The notes beneath the pieces were generated by a model that made no database searches, had not been told where the DNA came from, and worked only from the letters and a program-made list of their open reading frames with translations. Below are positions 8,318 through 15,733 of a DNA stretch of 64,000 bases, one piece after another (the first letter of the stretch is position 1; every line of letters begins with the position of its first letter). Source of the DNA: Fluctibacter halophilus. Its GTDB lineage: Bacteria; Pseudomonadota; Gammaproteobacteria; Enterobacterales; Alteromonadaceae. The stretch is taken from positions 310,001-374,000 of the forward strand of contig NZ_JAJEWP010000002.1 of NCBI RefSeq assembly GCF_020687825.1, given 5' to 3'. The translations under genes and the position numbers were made by a program.

Positions 8318-9406
8318 ATGGCCAGTAACAAAACGAGCAGCAATCAAACACCTCCCCAGGCGGGCGCACAGCCCTTATGCGCAGTAAAGGAAATGCCCAA
8401 CCGTCCACTGGATACTCACGTCAATGAACACCGCGCCGGACTGATACGGGTAACAGAGAAAAAATGGGTAAACGGAACGGTCATTCGTTACTGTTTTTTA
8501 GATCAACCGGCAACCTGGCAGGGGGCTGACGGACAAAAAGAAGCCGTGCGTGCTGCCTTTGCTCAATGGAAAGGCCTTGGTATTGGTTTGGAATTCCGGG
8601 AAGTCAATGAGCCCAGAGAAGCGATGCTGCGCATTGGCTTTGAAGGCGGGGCCGGCTCCTGGTCCTATGTCGGGCGGGACAACGTCGACTATGCCACCGA
8701 TCCACGAGAACGCACCATGAATTTCGGCTGGGATTTGACCACGCCCTATGGTCGCGACACAGCATTGCACGAAATCGGTCATGCGCTGGGTTTTTCCCAT
8801 GAGCATCAGAATCCGAATGCCGGCATTGTGTGGGATGAACAAGCGGTGCTGGACTATTTTGCTGGCGCGCCGAATTTCTGGAATGCGGAAAAAACCCGCC
8901 ACAATATTCTGCGTAAGCTTAAACCGTGGGAAACCGATGGTTCTGAATGGGATAGGGACTCTATCATGCACTATCAGTTTCCACAGGGCTTGATCCTGCA
9001 ACCCTCACAATACCGCAGCCAGCCATTGCTACCGGCAAACGGGTTTTCAGCGCGGGATATTGCCGAAGCGCTGCGCTTTTACCCGCCCCTACAACCAACC
9101 CTGCCTGAGTTACGACCGTGGGAATCACAGCGTATTCAAATTGGCAGTGGTGAGCAGATTGACTTTATGATCACGCCGGACGTCAGCCGACAATACACCG
9201 TACAAACCTTTGGCAACATGGACACGGTGATGGTGTTGTTCGAGCAGATGGACGGCGAAGACATTTTCTACGCCGGTGACGATGACAGTGGCACTGACTT
9301 TAACGCCCGCATCCAGGTACGCTTGTTTCGCGGGCGTCGCTATCTGCTGCGTATTCGTTTGTATTACGCCCAGCAGTCTGGTGAAGGTGCCATGATGATG
9401 TGGTGA
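8318..9406 (+). CDS. Astacin-type zinc metallopeptidase with C-terminal PPC-like domain
   Basis: A 362-residue metzincin. The zinc signature is HEIGHALGFSHEH, with His151, Glu152, His155 and His161, and the Met-turn is SIMHY (215-219), both diagnostic of astacin (M12A) and related families. Residues from about 285 to the end form a beta-rich segment with FGNMDTVMVLFEQMDGEDIFYAGDDDSG, like bacterial pre-peptidase C-terminal (PPC) domains. No signal peptide is seen. The ATG at 8318 is preferred over the in-frame upstream start at 8249, because AGGAGA (8303-8308) sits before it. It follows another metallopeptidase, suggesting a small proteolytic cluster. Confidence 0.87.
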   Translation: MASNKTSSNQTPPQAGAQPLCAVKEMPNRPLDTHVNEHRAGLIRVTEKKWVNGTVIRYCFLDQPATWQGADGQKEAVRAAFAQWKGLGIGLEFREVNEPREAMLRIGFEGGAGSWSYVGRDNVDYATDPRERTMNFGWDLTTPYGRDTALHEIGHALGFSHEHQNPNAGIVWDEQAVLDYFAGAPNFWNAEKTRHNILRKLKPWETDGSEWDRDSIMHYQFPQGLILQPSQYRSQPLLPANGFSARDIAEALRFYPPLQPTLPELRPWESQRIQIGSGEQIDFMITPDVSRQYTVQTFGNMDTVMVLFEQMDGEDIFYAGDDDSGTDFNARIQVRLFRGRRYLLRIRLYYAQQSGEGAMMMW

Positions 9407-9503
9407 CCACCCATACCGGTTGATGATGTTAAAAGCGATGCTGCCTTTACCCGTGCTGTGGTAATCCGTATCATCGCTGCAAAGTTTTTGTTTACCTGAG
9501 TCC

Positions 9504-10559
9504 ATGCAAGCAGACATCCTGTTGTCCGGTGTACACATCGTTGACCTGTTTTTTCGCTTCAGCGCGGTTGGGGTGCTACTTGGTTTGCTTCTGCGACTGA
9601 CTCATCAGCGGCAGTATTGGGATATGGCGGCGATCGTCTGCTCAATGGCCTATCTGCTGCTGACCGCACCGATTGACAATGTACATTACGGCGTGCTGCG
9701 TCCGCCGTTGCTGTTGCTGACCGATCTGACCACCGTCGCGTTGTTTGGTGCGTATTGGACCCATGTGCACGGCGCCATTCGTTTTTCAGCCTTACCTGCG
9801 TGGCTGTGGTGCCTGGCCGCACTATGGTTAGCCTGGGTGTGCGTGTTCTTCCTGATCTTTGCCGGTCGTGGTGATTATCATGACATCCACCATGTAGTGT
9901 CATTTGCGGTACTGGTATACGTATTGATTGACGCGGTCAGGGGCTTAGCGGATGACCTGGTTGAAGCGCGTCGCCGCTGGCGTCTGGTGGTGATTGCCGG
10001 GATCAGCTGTTACATGGCGGTACTGACCCTGTTTGAACTGACCCTGTTGGGGGTTAAAGATCATTGGTTATTCAGCCTTATCAACAGTGCCGTGGCGTTG
10101 TGTATCAGTACCGTGATCACCTATCGGGTGTTGCACCCGGCCCTTAAGATTTCAGAAGCAGCATCTGGGTCTGATGTGCGGCAAGATAACCCGTCACCTG
10201 ATGCTACAAGCCCGTCGCAGAGTCCCTTGGCCGTGCGCTTGCATAAACACATGGCTGAAGGGGCGTATCGACAAAACGGATTGTCGGTAAGCGCTCTGGC
10301 CGAACAACTCGATGTGCCGGCCCACCAACTACGTAAAGTGATCAACAATGAACTGGGCTTTGACAATTTCACCCATTTTATCAACAGCTATCGCATCCCG
10401 GCGGTGTGCGAAGTGCTCAAGGATCCCTCTCAATCCGGCGTGCCGATTCTGACCATCGCGTTGGAGGCGGGGTTCAATTCGATTGCCCCCTTTAATCGGG
10501 CGTTTAAGCACAATATGGGTGATACGCCACGTGCATATCGTGATCGATTTCAAAAATGA
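9504..10559 (+). CDS. AraC-family regulator with N-terminal membrane domain
   Basis: A 351-residue protein. Residues 1-215 contain about seven hydrophobic helices. Residues 240-351 are an AraC-type double helix-turn-helix: LSVSALAEQLDVPAHQLRKVINNELGFDNFTHFINSYRI, then VPILTIALEAGFNSIAPFNRAFKHNMGDTPRAYR. Membrane-bound AraC regulators sense an envelope or extracellular signal and act on nearby genes. The adjacent serine hydrolase gene 84 bp downstream on the same strand is a plausible target. ATG 9504 is the first in-frame start. Confidence 0.9.
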   Translation: MQADILLSGVHIVDLFFRFSAVGVLLGLLLRLTHQRQYWDMAAIVCSMAYLLLTAPIDNVHYGVLRPPLLLLTDLTTVALFGAYWTHVHGAIRFSALPAWLWCLAALWLAWVCVFFLIFAGRGDYHDIHHVVSFAVLVYVLIDAVRGLADDLVEARRRWRLVVIAGISCYMAVLTLFELTLLGVKDHWLFSLINSAVALCISTVITYRVLHPALKISEAASGSDVRQDNPSPDATSPSQSPLAVRLHKHMAEGAYRQNGLSVSALAEQLDVPAHQLRKVINNELGFDNFTHFINSYRIPAVCEVLKDPSQSGVPILTIALEAGFNSIAPFNRAFKHNMGDTPRAYRDRFQK

Positions 10560-10643
10560 TCAGTGTTTTTCAGATGTGATAAGACCTTCACAGCAGTCGT
10601 GACGTAGTGTCTGCCTCTCATTATTTGTTGTTAAGAGAGTGCT

Positions 10644-11903
10644 ATGCGTCACGTTATGTTATTCATTGCGATCCTGCTGGTGGTCGCTACAGTCAGCTAC
10701 GGCTGGCCGGTATATCAATTTTTTGCCCACCGGGATGCGGTGCCCATGCTTCCCTGGGGCTGGCAAACCATCCCCGACAATCCACCTGAATTCAATCAGG
10801 TATTCGAACCTTCGTTGGAGACGGCGGGCAGCAATGCCGTTCAGGCGCTGCAACAACACCGGGCGCGGATCAACAGTCCCGGTATTTCAGCGGCTGTGGC
10901 CATTGAGGGAAGTGTTGTATGGCGTGGCGGCGCCGGTTGGGCCGATATTGAAGAAGGTCGGGCGGTGTCAGGAAATACACAGTTTCGCATCGGCAGCACG
11001 TCCAAAGCCCTGACCTCGACGCTGTTGGCGCGGATGGTGGATGGCGGTGATCTGACCCTGGATGAGCCGCTATCGTCACTGATGGACGTGGTACCTAACC
11101 CAGCCTGGCAAGCAATCACACCGCGACAGCTGGCTTCACACATGGCGGGTTTGCCTCACTATGGGGAGAGTACCGAGAGGTATGGGGTGTACAAATTTAT
11201 GGCCCTGGACACCCGCTATGAAAACGTCAACGAGGCAGTAACTTTGTTTGACGATAGCGAGGTGTTGTTTGAACCGGGAGAGGATTTTAGTTACTCGAGT
11301 CTTGGCACCGTTTTGCTAAGCGCGGCAATGCAATCGGCAGGTGGGAAACCTTTTCAGGACGCGATGCATGAGCGCGTGCTGGCACCGCTGGGGATGGACA
11401 GTACGGGGCCGGAACCGCCAATGGGCAAGGCAAGCCCGCAACAGGCAACATTTTACTGGCGCAATGATGAATCCCTTCCTTGTGTAAGGCCCTGGCGGCC
11501 AGTGGATCTGAGCCACCGGCTGGCCGGTGGTGGGTTCGTGTCCACGCCATCCGATCTGGTTAAGTTGGGGATGGGGTTTGCGGATGACCACTTTATACCG
11601 GCCGATGTACGGGAAATGTTCTGGACGCCCCAACACCTCAACAATGGTGAAGTTAACGAGCAGTACTACGCGATTGGTTGGCGAGTGTTGAAAATAGACT
11701 TTGGCGAAGGTATCGGTGAATTGTTGGTGGCCAACCACGGCGGTGTATCCCGTGGTTCACAGAGCTGGCTGATGGTGATCCCGGCCTACAACATGGCAGT
11801 GGCGGTGAACATTAACGCCAATACCGAGGTGTTCTGGGATTTTGGACAAGCCAGTGTGGCAGTGGCTCGCCCGTTCATTTTACAGCGGCAACAGGTCATG
11901 TAA
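10644..11903 (+). CDS. Serine hydrolase of the beta-lactamase / class C fold
   Basis: A 419-residue protein with an N-terminal hydrophobic segment (residues 3-20), either a signal peptide or an anchor. The catalytic SxxK motif is Ser118-Thr-Ser-Lys121 in FRIGSTSKALTS. DEDFSYSSLGTVLLSA-like text near residue 213 gives the YxS/YxN position, and ANHGGVSRGSQS near the end supplies the HxG/KTG-equivalent. The domain is shared by class C beta-lactamases, D-peptidases and esterases (EstB, LACTB-like). Such a generic relative cannot be assigned a substrate. It lies between an AraC regulator and a convergent membrane protein gene. Confidence 0.87.
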   Translation: MRHVMLFIAILLVVATVSYGWPVYQFFAHRDAVPMLPWGWQTIPDNPPEFNQVFEPSLETAGSNAVQALQQHRARINSPGISAAVAIEGSVVWRGGAGWADIEEGRAVSGNTQFRIGSTSKALTSTLLARMVDGGDLTLDEPLSSLMDVVPNPAWQAITPRQLASHMAGLPHYGESTERYGVYKFMALDTRYENVNEAVTLFDDSEVLFEPGEDFSYSSLGTVLLSAAMQSAGGKPFQDAMHERVLAPLGMDSTGPEPPMGKASPQQATFYWRNDESLPCVRPWRPVDLSHRLAGGGFVSTPSDLVKLGMGFADDHFIPADVREMFWTPQHLNNGEVNEQYYAIGWRVLKIDFGEGIGELLVANHGGVSRGSQSWLMVIPAYNMAVAVNINANTEVFWDFGQASVAVARPFILQRQQVM

Positions 11904-11913
11904 TAACAACCGA

Positions 11914-12627
11914 CTAGGGTTCGGCGCTGGTCGCTGGCGGTGTTCGGCCGCTCGCCGCCAGCAGTTGCTGAGACAGTTTTTCAGCGTGCTGAAGCAATTT
12001 TTCAACATACCGTTGACGGTTGCTGGTTTCATTCACGGCAAATAGCATCATGTTGATGAACAGCGGGGTGTCCATCAGTTCCCGATCGGCCACCCGGTTG
12101 TTGAGTAAATCGATGCTGCGGATCCACAAGGGAATAAACTCATCATCCAGACCCTGGATATAGTTCTGTTGCAAGTTGTCCAATTCGCGGTAGCGGGCGT
12201 GCAACTTAAGGAGATCTCTTTTGAGGGTTTCGTTGCGCAGCAATTTAAAGTCGCCACTTTCCCGCATGGACAGCAAGGTGAAATCTTGCGGGGTAAAGAA
12301 ATGGTAGTTGTTGGCCATGTCGGCAGCGGCGAGTAAAACCTCCTCATCCTCGCGATTGGCCAGATCAAAATCCGCCCGGGTCAGGATTTCGATGCGACTC
12401 ATCATGTATTGTAATTTATCTTCCAACAGCCCGTTGAGGCGTGCCAGCATTTCCGCATCCTGCTGCAAATCCACACTCAGGCGATACAGGTAGTCCCGCC
12501 GTTTGTCATCGTTTTCCCAGCTCTGGACGGTGTTTTCCATCCACAGAGCGAGGTAGATACCCAATACCAACAGGATTAAGTCCTTCCAGTTGGAGGCAAG
12601 AGCGGTCAGAAAGGCCCGTAGCTTCAT
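11914..12627 (-). CDS. Membrane-anchored coiled-coil protein, DUF6090-like
   Basis: A 237-residue protein with one N-terminal membrane helix (about residues 14-30, WKDLILLVLGIYLALWMEN) followed by a long charged helical region with heptad-like spacing. The helix followed by a WEN motif and a predicted cytoplasmic or periplasmic helical body recalls the DUF6090 family, which has no known function. The C-terminal 15 residues are Pro/Thr/Ala-rich. It is convergent with the serine hydrolase, whose stop codon is 10 bp away. Family match is from memory of the motif and not verified. Confidence 0.75.
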   Translation of the reverse strand: MKLRAFLTALASNWKDLILLVLGIYLALWMENTVQSWENDDKRRDYLYRLSVDLQQDAEMLARLNGLLEDKLQYMMSRIEILTRADFDLANREDEEVLLAAADMANNYHFFTPQDFTLLSMRESGDFKLLRNETLKRDLLKLHARYRELDNLQQNYIQGLDDEFIPLWIRSIDLLNNRVADRELMDTPLFINMMLFAVNETSNRQRYVEKLLQHAEKLSQQLLAASGRTPPATSAEP

Positions 12628-12701
12628 CGTGAGATCCGTGTTTTTTCTTCCACCTTAATCACAAATGTACCTGTTGCCAACTGTTACGCACCGGATGGTG
12701 G

Positions 12702-13469
12702 TTATGGCAGACCGCCTGCCACATCAAGCAATTCGCCGTTAATAAAGGCTGCCTTGTCGCTGAGTAACCAGACGATGGCATTGGCCACGTCTTGCGGTGT
12801 GCCGCCACGCTGCAGCGGAATGGTGGGCGCAACGCGAGCCACGCGTCCCGGCTCGCCACCATCGGCATGCATATCGGTATCGATGTACGCGGGCCTGACC
12901 CCATTGACCCGGATCCCCTGAGCGGCGACCTCTTTGGCGAGGCCCTTGGTCAGGGTATCGACCGCGCCTTTTGAGGCAGCATAGTCGATATACTCGTTGG
13001 GTGCGCCGGTACGCGCTGCCAGCGATGAGACATTCACGATACTGCCACCGCTGTGCCCAAATCGGGTCGACATGTGTCGGACAGCTTGTTGGCAACAGTA
13101 AAAAGTACCCATCAGATTGGTCTGTACAGTATTGGCGAGGCGCTCGGCAGTGATACCGAGCATGTCCGTTTGGGTAGATAAGACGGCTGCGTTATTGACC
13201 ACCGCCGTTATCGGACCCAGCGATTCTGAGGCGGTTGTAAACAGAGCGGCTACGTCGCTTTGCACACCAATATCACCTTTTACGGCAATGCAGTGTCCGT
13301 TGTTGTCACGGATGGCCGCTATGGTCTTTTGCGCCGCTGCATCATTGTTGCGGTAGTGGATGCACACGGCGTAGCCTGCATCGGCCAGCGCGATGGCAGT
13401 CGCAGCACCAATGCCCCGACTTCCCCCGGTGACCACCGCCACAGGTTGCTGTTTGTGTTTGCGAATCAT
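12702..13469 (-). CDS. SDR-family oxidoreductase
   Basis: A 255-residue classical short-chain dehydrogenase. TGGSRGIGAA at residues 15-24 binds the cofactor, NNAAVL is the NNAG-equivalent, SIVNVSSLAAR carries the catalytic serine and YAASKGA the Tyr-x3-Lys pair. The end INGELLDVAGGLP is typical of FabG-like SDRs. Arg19 and the absence of an acidic residue after beta-2 (HYRN) point to NADP(H). It is transcribed divergently from the seven-helix membrane protein at 13569. An operator-like TTGTCGACAT lies five bases before its start codon, so both genes are likely under one repressor. Confidence 0.9.
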   Translation of the reverse strand: MIRKHKQQPVAVVTGGSRGIGAATAIALADAGYAVCIHYRNNDAAAQKTIAAIRDNNGHCIAVKGDIGVQSDVAALFTTASESLGPITAVVNNAAVLSTQTDMLGITAERLANTVQTNLMGTFYCCQQAVRHMSTRFGHSGGSIVNVSSLAARTGAPNEYIDYAASKGAVDTLTKGLAKEVAAQGIRVNGVRPAYIDTDMHADGGEPGRVARVAPTIPLQRGGTPQDVANAIVWLLSDKAAFINGELLDVAGGLP

Positions 13470-13473
13470 TATA

Positions 13474-13483
13474 TTGTCGACAT
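13474..13483. promoter_or_regulatory. Operator-like palindrome, copy 1
   Basis: TTGTCGACAT, nine of ten bases identical to copy 2 at 13537-13546. The core TGTCGACA is a perfect palindrome. It sits immediately upstream of the SDR start codon (ATG complement at 13467-13469). Both copies are preceded by TATA (TATATTGTCGACA). Several GntR/FCD-family regulators use sites of the form TTGTxxACAA, so such a regulator is a candidate; none is encoded next to it. Confidence 0.6.
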
Positions 13484-13536
13484 AAATAATGGTTATTCAG
13501 CAATTAAAGCCGATATTTGACAATAACTCTAGTATA

Positions 13537-13546
13537 TTGTCGACAA
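13537..13546. promoter_or_regulatory. Operator-like palindrome, copy 2
   Basis: A perfect ten-base palindrome TTGTCGACAA in an AT-rich flank (TATA before, AATATA after). It lies 22 bp upstream of the ATG of the membrane protein gene at 13569. Together with copy 1 it brackets the 99-bp divergent intergenic region, as expected for a repressor that silences both promoters. Confidence 0.65.
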
Positions 13547-13568
13547 AATATAATTCAGGAACGACGTT

Positions 13569-14231
13569 ATGTGGACGCATGGACTTGGTATGGTGAATGC
13601 CGCTTTGGTGATTTTCAGTGTGATGGGGATATTTTTGCAACTGCGTACCGTGTGGTTGCGGCGGGCTACAGGGGAAGTGCAGGCGACCCATTTGCTGTCA
13701 AACAACCAGTTTCTGGTCAGTTTTCTGGCCTATTGCAGCTTTTTTATTTACGGGATGGCTACCGTGCCATTTAACCACTTCCTCGTCTGGCCGCGTCTGA
13801 TGGCGGCATTGTTGATGTGGTTGATCCTGATTGAAATCTGGCGGGACCGGCGTTCAGCCCTGGCGTTGGGTTGTGCTGCCGGGGCAGGGGCGCTGCTGCT
13901 GGCAGGTATCGCATTTGGTCTGTTCGGATCCAACTATCAGGATGAGGGCAAAACCCTGATGACTGCCTTATTGGTCGTGGTGACTGTTATTCTCGCTCAG
14001 GGCTATGCGCACCAGATACTGACCGTGATCCGTGCCGGGGACACCGGGGCGCTGGATAAACGCATGAGCCTGTACATTCTGATCATGGATGTATCTACCC
14101 TGGCTTTTGCCGCGTCGCTGGGCATGGCACAAGGCTGGCCATTGATGTTATTGGCCACCGTCAGTGGTATCACTAAGGTGATCATTTTGTATTTATTTTG
14201 GTGGGTTAGGGCGGGTAAGTTGACAGTTTAA
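13569..14231 (+). CDS. Seven-helix membrane protein with two PQ-loop-like halves
   Basis: A 220-residue protein with seven predicted membrane helices (about residues 8-25, 45-62, 70-88, 93-114, 122-145, 155-178 and 180-200). The first three helices and the last three look alike. Each half starts with a hydrophobic helix ending in a Gln-containing turn (FLQLRTVWLRRATGE and YAHQILTVIRAGDTG), followed by a helix and a helix of the type PRLMAALLMWLILIEIW. This 3+1+3 layout is that of SWEET/PQ-loop transporters, which move sugars or amino acids. Bacterial members are normally three-helix SemiSWEETs, so a fused full-length form is unusual. Assignment is by topology and motif only. Confidence 0.7.
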   Translation: MWTHGLGMVNAALVIFSVMGIFLQLRTVWLRRATGEVQATHLLSNNQFLVSFLAYCSFFIYGMATVPFNHFLVWPRLMAALLMWLILIEIWRDRRSALALGCAAGAGALLLAGIAFGLFGSNYQDEGKTLMTALLVVVTVILAQGYAHQILTVIRAGDTGALDKRMSLYILIMDVSTLAFAASLGMAQGWPLMLLATVSGITKVIILYLFWWVRAGKLTV

Positions 14232-14264
14232 TACTATCGAAGTATGCAATTGTCAGGTAAGAAA

Positions 14265-14290
14265 ATAAAGGTGTCATATGACACCTTTAT
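14265..14290. terminator. Bidirectional terminator, 26-bp perfect palindrome
   Basis: ATAAAGGTGTCAT followed by its exact reverse complement ending in CTTTAT. It lies between the stop of the membrane protein gene (14231) and the stop of the convergent small secreted protein gene (14298), so either transcript could end here. The A/T-rich outer arms provide short U-tracts in both directions. Confidence 0.65.
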
Positions 14291-14297
14291 GAATGAA

Positions 14298-14726
14298 TCA
14301 GTTGGATTTTTTAATTCCTGGGTTACACAATACCCACTCATAGGGGCCACTTATCACGTGTGTGACGTGCGGATACAACTCATAGTCCTGACCGGCTTCA
14401 ATCACCGTGGAAAAGATTGCATCGGGACCACCTGAACCGCTAGGAACGGTTGCGCTTTGTGAAACCCGGCAGGTTAATTTCAGCAGATGTTGGCCTGAAG
14501 AAAGGCTGCGAAACTCTTGCACACTGGCGTTGGCGTAGAATTGGTCATAACCTGAAACGTCTACGTCGTCAATCTGAGCCACATCTACTTGTACGAAAAT
14601 GTCGGATCCATTGCCGGGATGGGTCATGACCTGGTGAAAGCTTTCGATGGTAGAAGTGCTGGCCAAGGCAGCAGAAGAAGCGAAAACTAGACTGGCTGCG
14701 GCAAGTGTGGATTTAAAATTGTTCAT
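14298..14726 (-). CDS. Small secreted protein of unknown function
   Basis: A 142-residue protein with a clear signal peptide (MNNFKSTLAAASLVFASSAALA, cleavage after ALA). The mature part contains two cysteines, in LTCRVSQ and WVLCNPG, that may form a disulfide bridge. I do not recognise a family. ATG 14726 is chosen. It is the second of ATGATG after AAGGACT, at good Shine-Dalgarno spacing, and longer starts up to 14771 would place extra hydrophobic residues before the signal peptide. Single gene, convergent with the seven-helix protein. Confidence 0.7.
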   Translation of the reverse strand: MNNFKSTLAAASLVFASSAALASTSTIESFHQVMTHPGNGSDIFVQVDVAQIDDVDVSGYDQFYANASVQEFRSLSSGQHLLKLTCRVSQSATVPSGSGGPDAIFSTVIEAGQDYELYPHVTHVISGPYEWVLCNPGIKKSN

Positions 14727-14899
14727 CATAGTCCTTAATGATAAGAGAATAAAAATGCACATTGTGTGCAAAAAGGACGATAAAGGCTGGTTATTAAAAG
14801 GTCAAATTAATTTTCTCTGATCATTTCATATCGACAATAAAGATGATGACACTGTGAACAGTGTGCAAAGTTTTGATTGCACTCGTCTTGGCTTTAACT

Positions 14900-15070
14900 T
14901 CAGGACACCAGCCAGTGTAAAAATTTTACGCGCTGGGATGAGTTGTTCAAGGCAACCCGTTGCTGGCCTTTGTGGTCAGTAAAGACGACGGTGTTTTTAT
15001 TCACAAACACGTCGCTGATTGGCGGCGCTTTGTGAAAGCGGGCACCATTGATGGTATAGGACATAATCAT
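14900..15070 (-). CDS. Small orphan ORF, 56 residues
   Basis: An open frame encoding MIMSYTINGARFHKAPP to the end KFLHWLVS. It starts at ATG 15070 (or ATG 15064, the third codon) and stops at TGA 14900-14902. The predicted product is basic and soluble, with an internal strand-like FVNKNTVVFTD region. It lies downstream of the cold-shock gene terminator on the same strand, in an otherwise empty gap of about 430 bp. Codon choices are ordinary for a coding gene. The ribosome binding site (AAGAA) is weak. No homologue recognised. Confidence 0.4.
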   Translation of the reverse strand: MIMSYTINGARFHKAPPISDVFVNKNTVVFTDHKGQQRVALNNSSQRVKFLHWLVS

Positions 15071-15152
15071 AAATTCTTATTTTTAGTGTTTCTAATAGCT
15101 TGGCGTCTGCTGCCAATGATTGGTCGAACGAAGAGATAGTCGCGTTGCGGGG

Positions 15153-15179
15153 AAATAAGGCCAGCAAAGCTTGCCGGCC
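15153..15179 (-). terminator. Terminator of the cold-shock gene
   Basis: On the minus strand GGCCGGCAA and TTGCTGGCC pair (nine pairs, one G-U) around loop GCT, followed by TTATTT. It lies about 20 bp after the cold-shock stop codon. Confidence 0.7.
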
Positions 15180-15197
15180 GAATAGGGTCGTAACGTG

Positions 15198-15407
15198 TTA
15201 GCTAACAGCAACGTTCACAGCTTGAGGGCCTTTAGGGCCTTGCTCAATACCGAACGTAACCTGTTGGCCTTCACTGAGTGTACGGTAACCCTCAGACGCA
15301 ATGGCGCGAAAATGTACAAAAACATCCTTGCCGCCGTCGTTTTGTGTAATGAAGCCAAAACCTTTGCCTTCATCAAACCATTTCACAGTACCTGTAGTGG
15401 TAGACAT
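15198..15407 (-). CDS. Cold-shock domain protein, CspA family
   Basis: A 69-residue protein filling a complete cold-shock OB fold. RNP1 is KGFGFI (residues 15-20) and RNP2 VFVHF (29-33), preceded by [12 protein letters not shown]. These bind single-stranded RNA and melt secondary structure at low temperature or during growth-phase changes. The end [14 protein letters not shown] matches the family C-terminus. A long AT-rich leader precedes it (15408 to about 15540), as for cspA-type genes that are controlled at the RNA level. Which paralogue this is cannot be decided here. Confidence 0.96.
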   Translation of the reverse strand: MSTTTGTVKWFDEGKGFGFITQNDGGKDVFVHFRAIASEGYRTLSEGQQVTFGIEQGPKGPQAVNVAVS

Positions 15408-15733
15408 AAATAACTCCTGAATAATTAATAGATTGTTGCGACCCCAACGGCCGCTGCCAAAGTAGGACCAGACTAAAGCGAGTGACTTTAAATAAACTAT
15501 TCAGGCTTGAAACGGATCGAATCGAACGGAGAATGGGTCAATGAAAGTAGAATCGAGATGGTGTAGCACTAAGTTAACGGCGACCACGGTAACACGTTTA
15601 TGCATCCCTGTCTCAATTATGTTGATTTTTTATTCATTGGCCGTGGGAAGCACAGCTGTATGTGGGTTGGCGCGCGGTTGCTCAGTCAATTTCACAATGA
15701 CCTTTGATGTAAGTGCCCAGCATGGATGATATG
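15408..15733. other. Leader and promoter region of the cold-shock gene; no supported gene
   Basis: A 326-bp interval between the cold-shock start codon and the stop of the orphan gene at 15734. It should hold the 5' leader and promoter of the cold-shock gene. A 62-codon open frame on the plus strand (15541-15729) has no ribosome binding site and no recognisable composition, and is not called. Confidence 0.5.

Noticed and set aside
15541-15729. 62-codon plus-strand frame upstream of the cold-shock gene
   Set aside because: No ribosome binding site, contains an unlikely mix of residues and lies in the expected promoter/leader DNA of the cold-shock gene.
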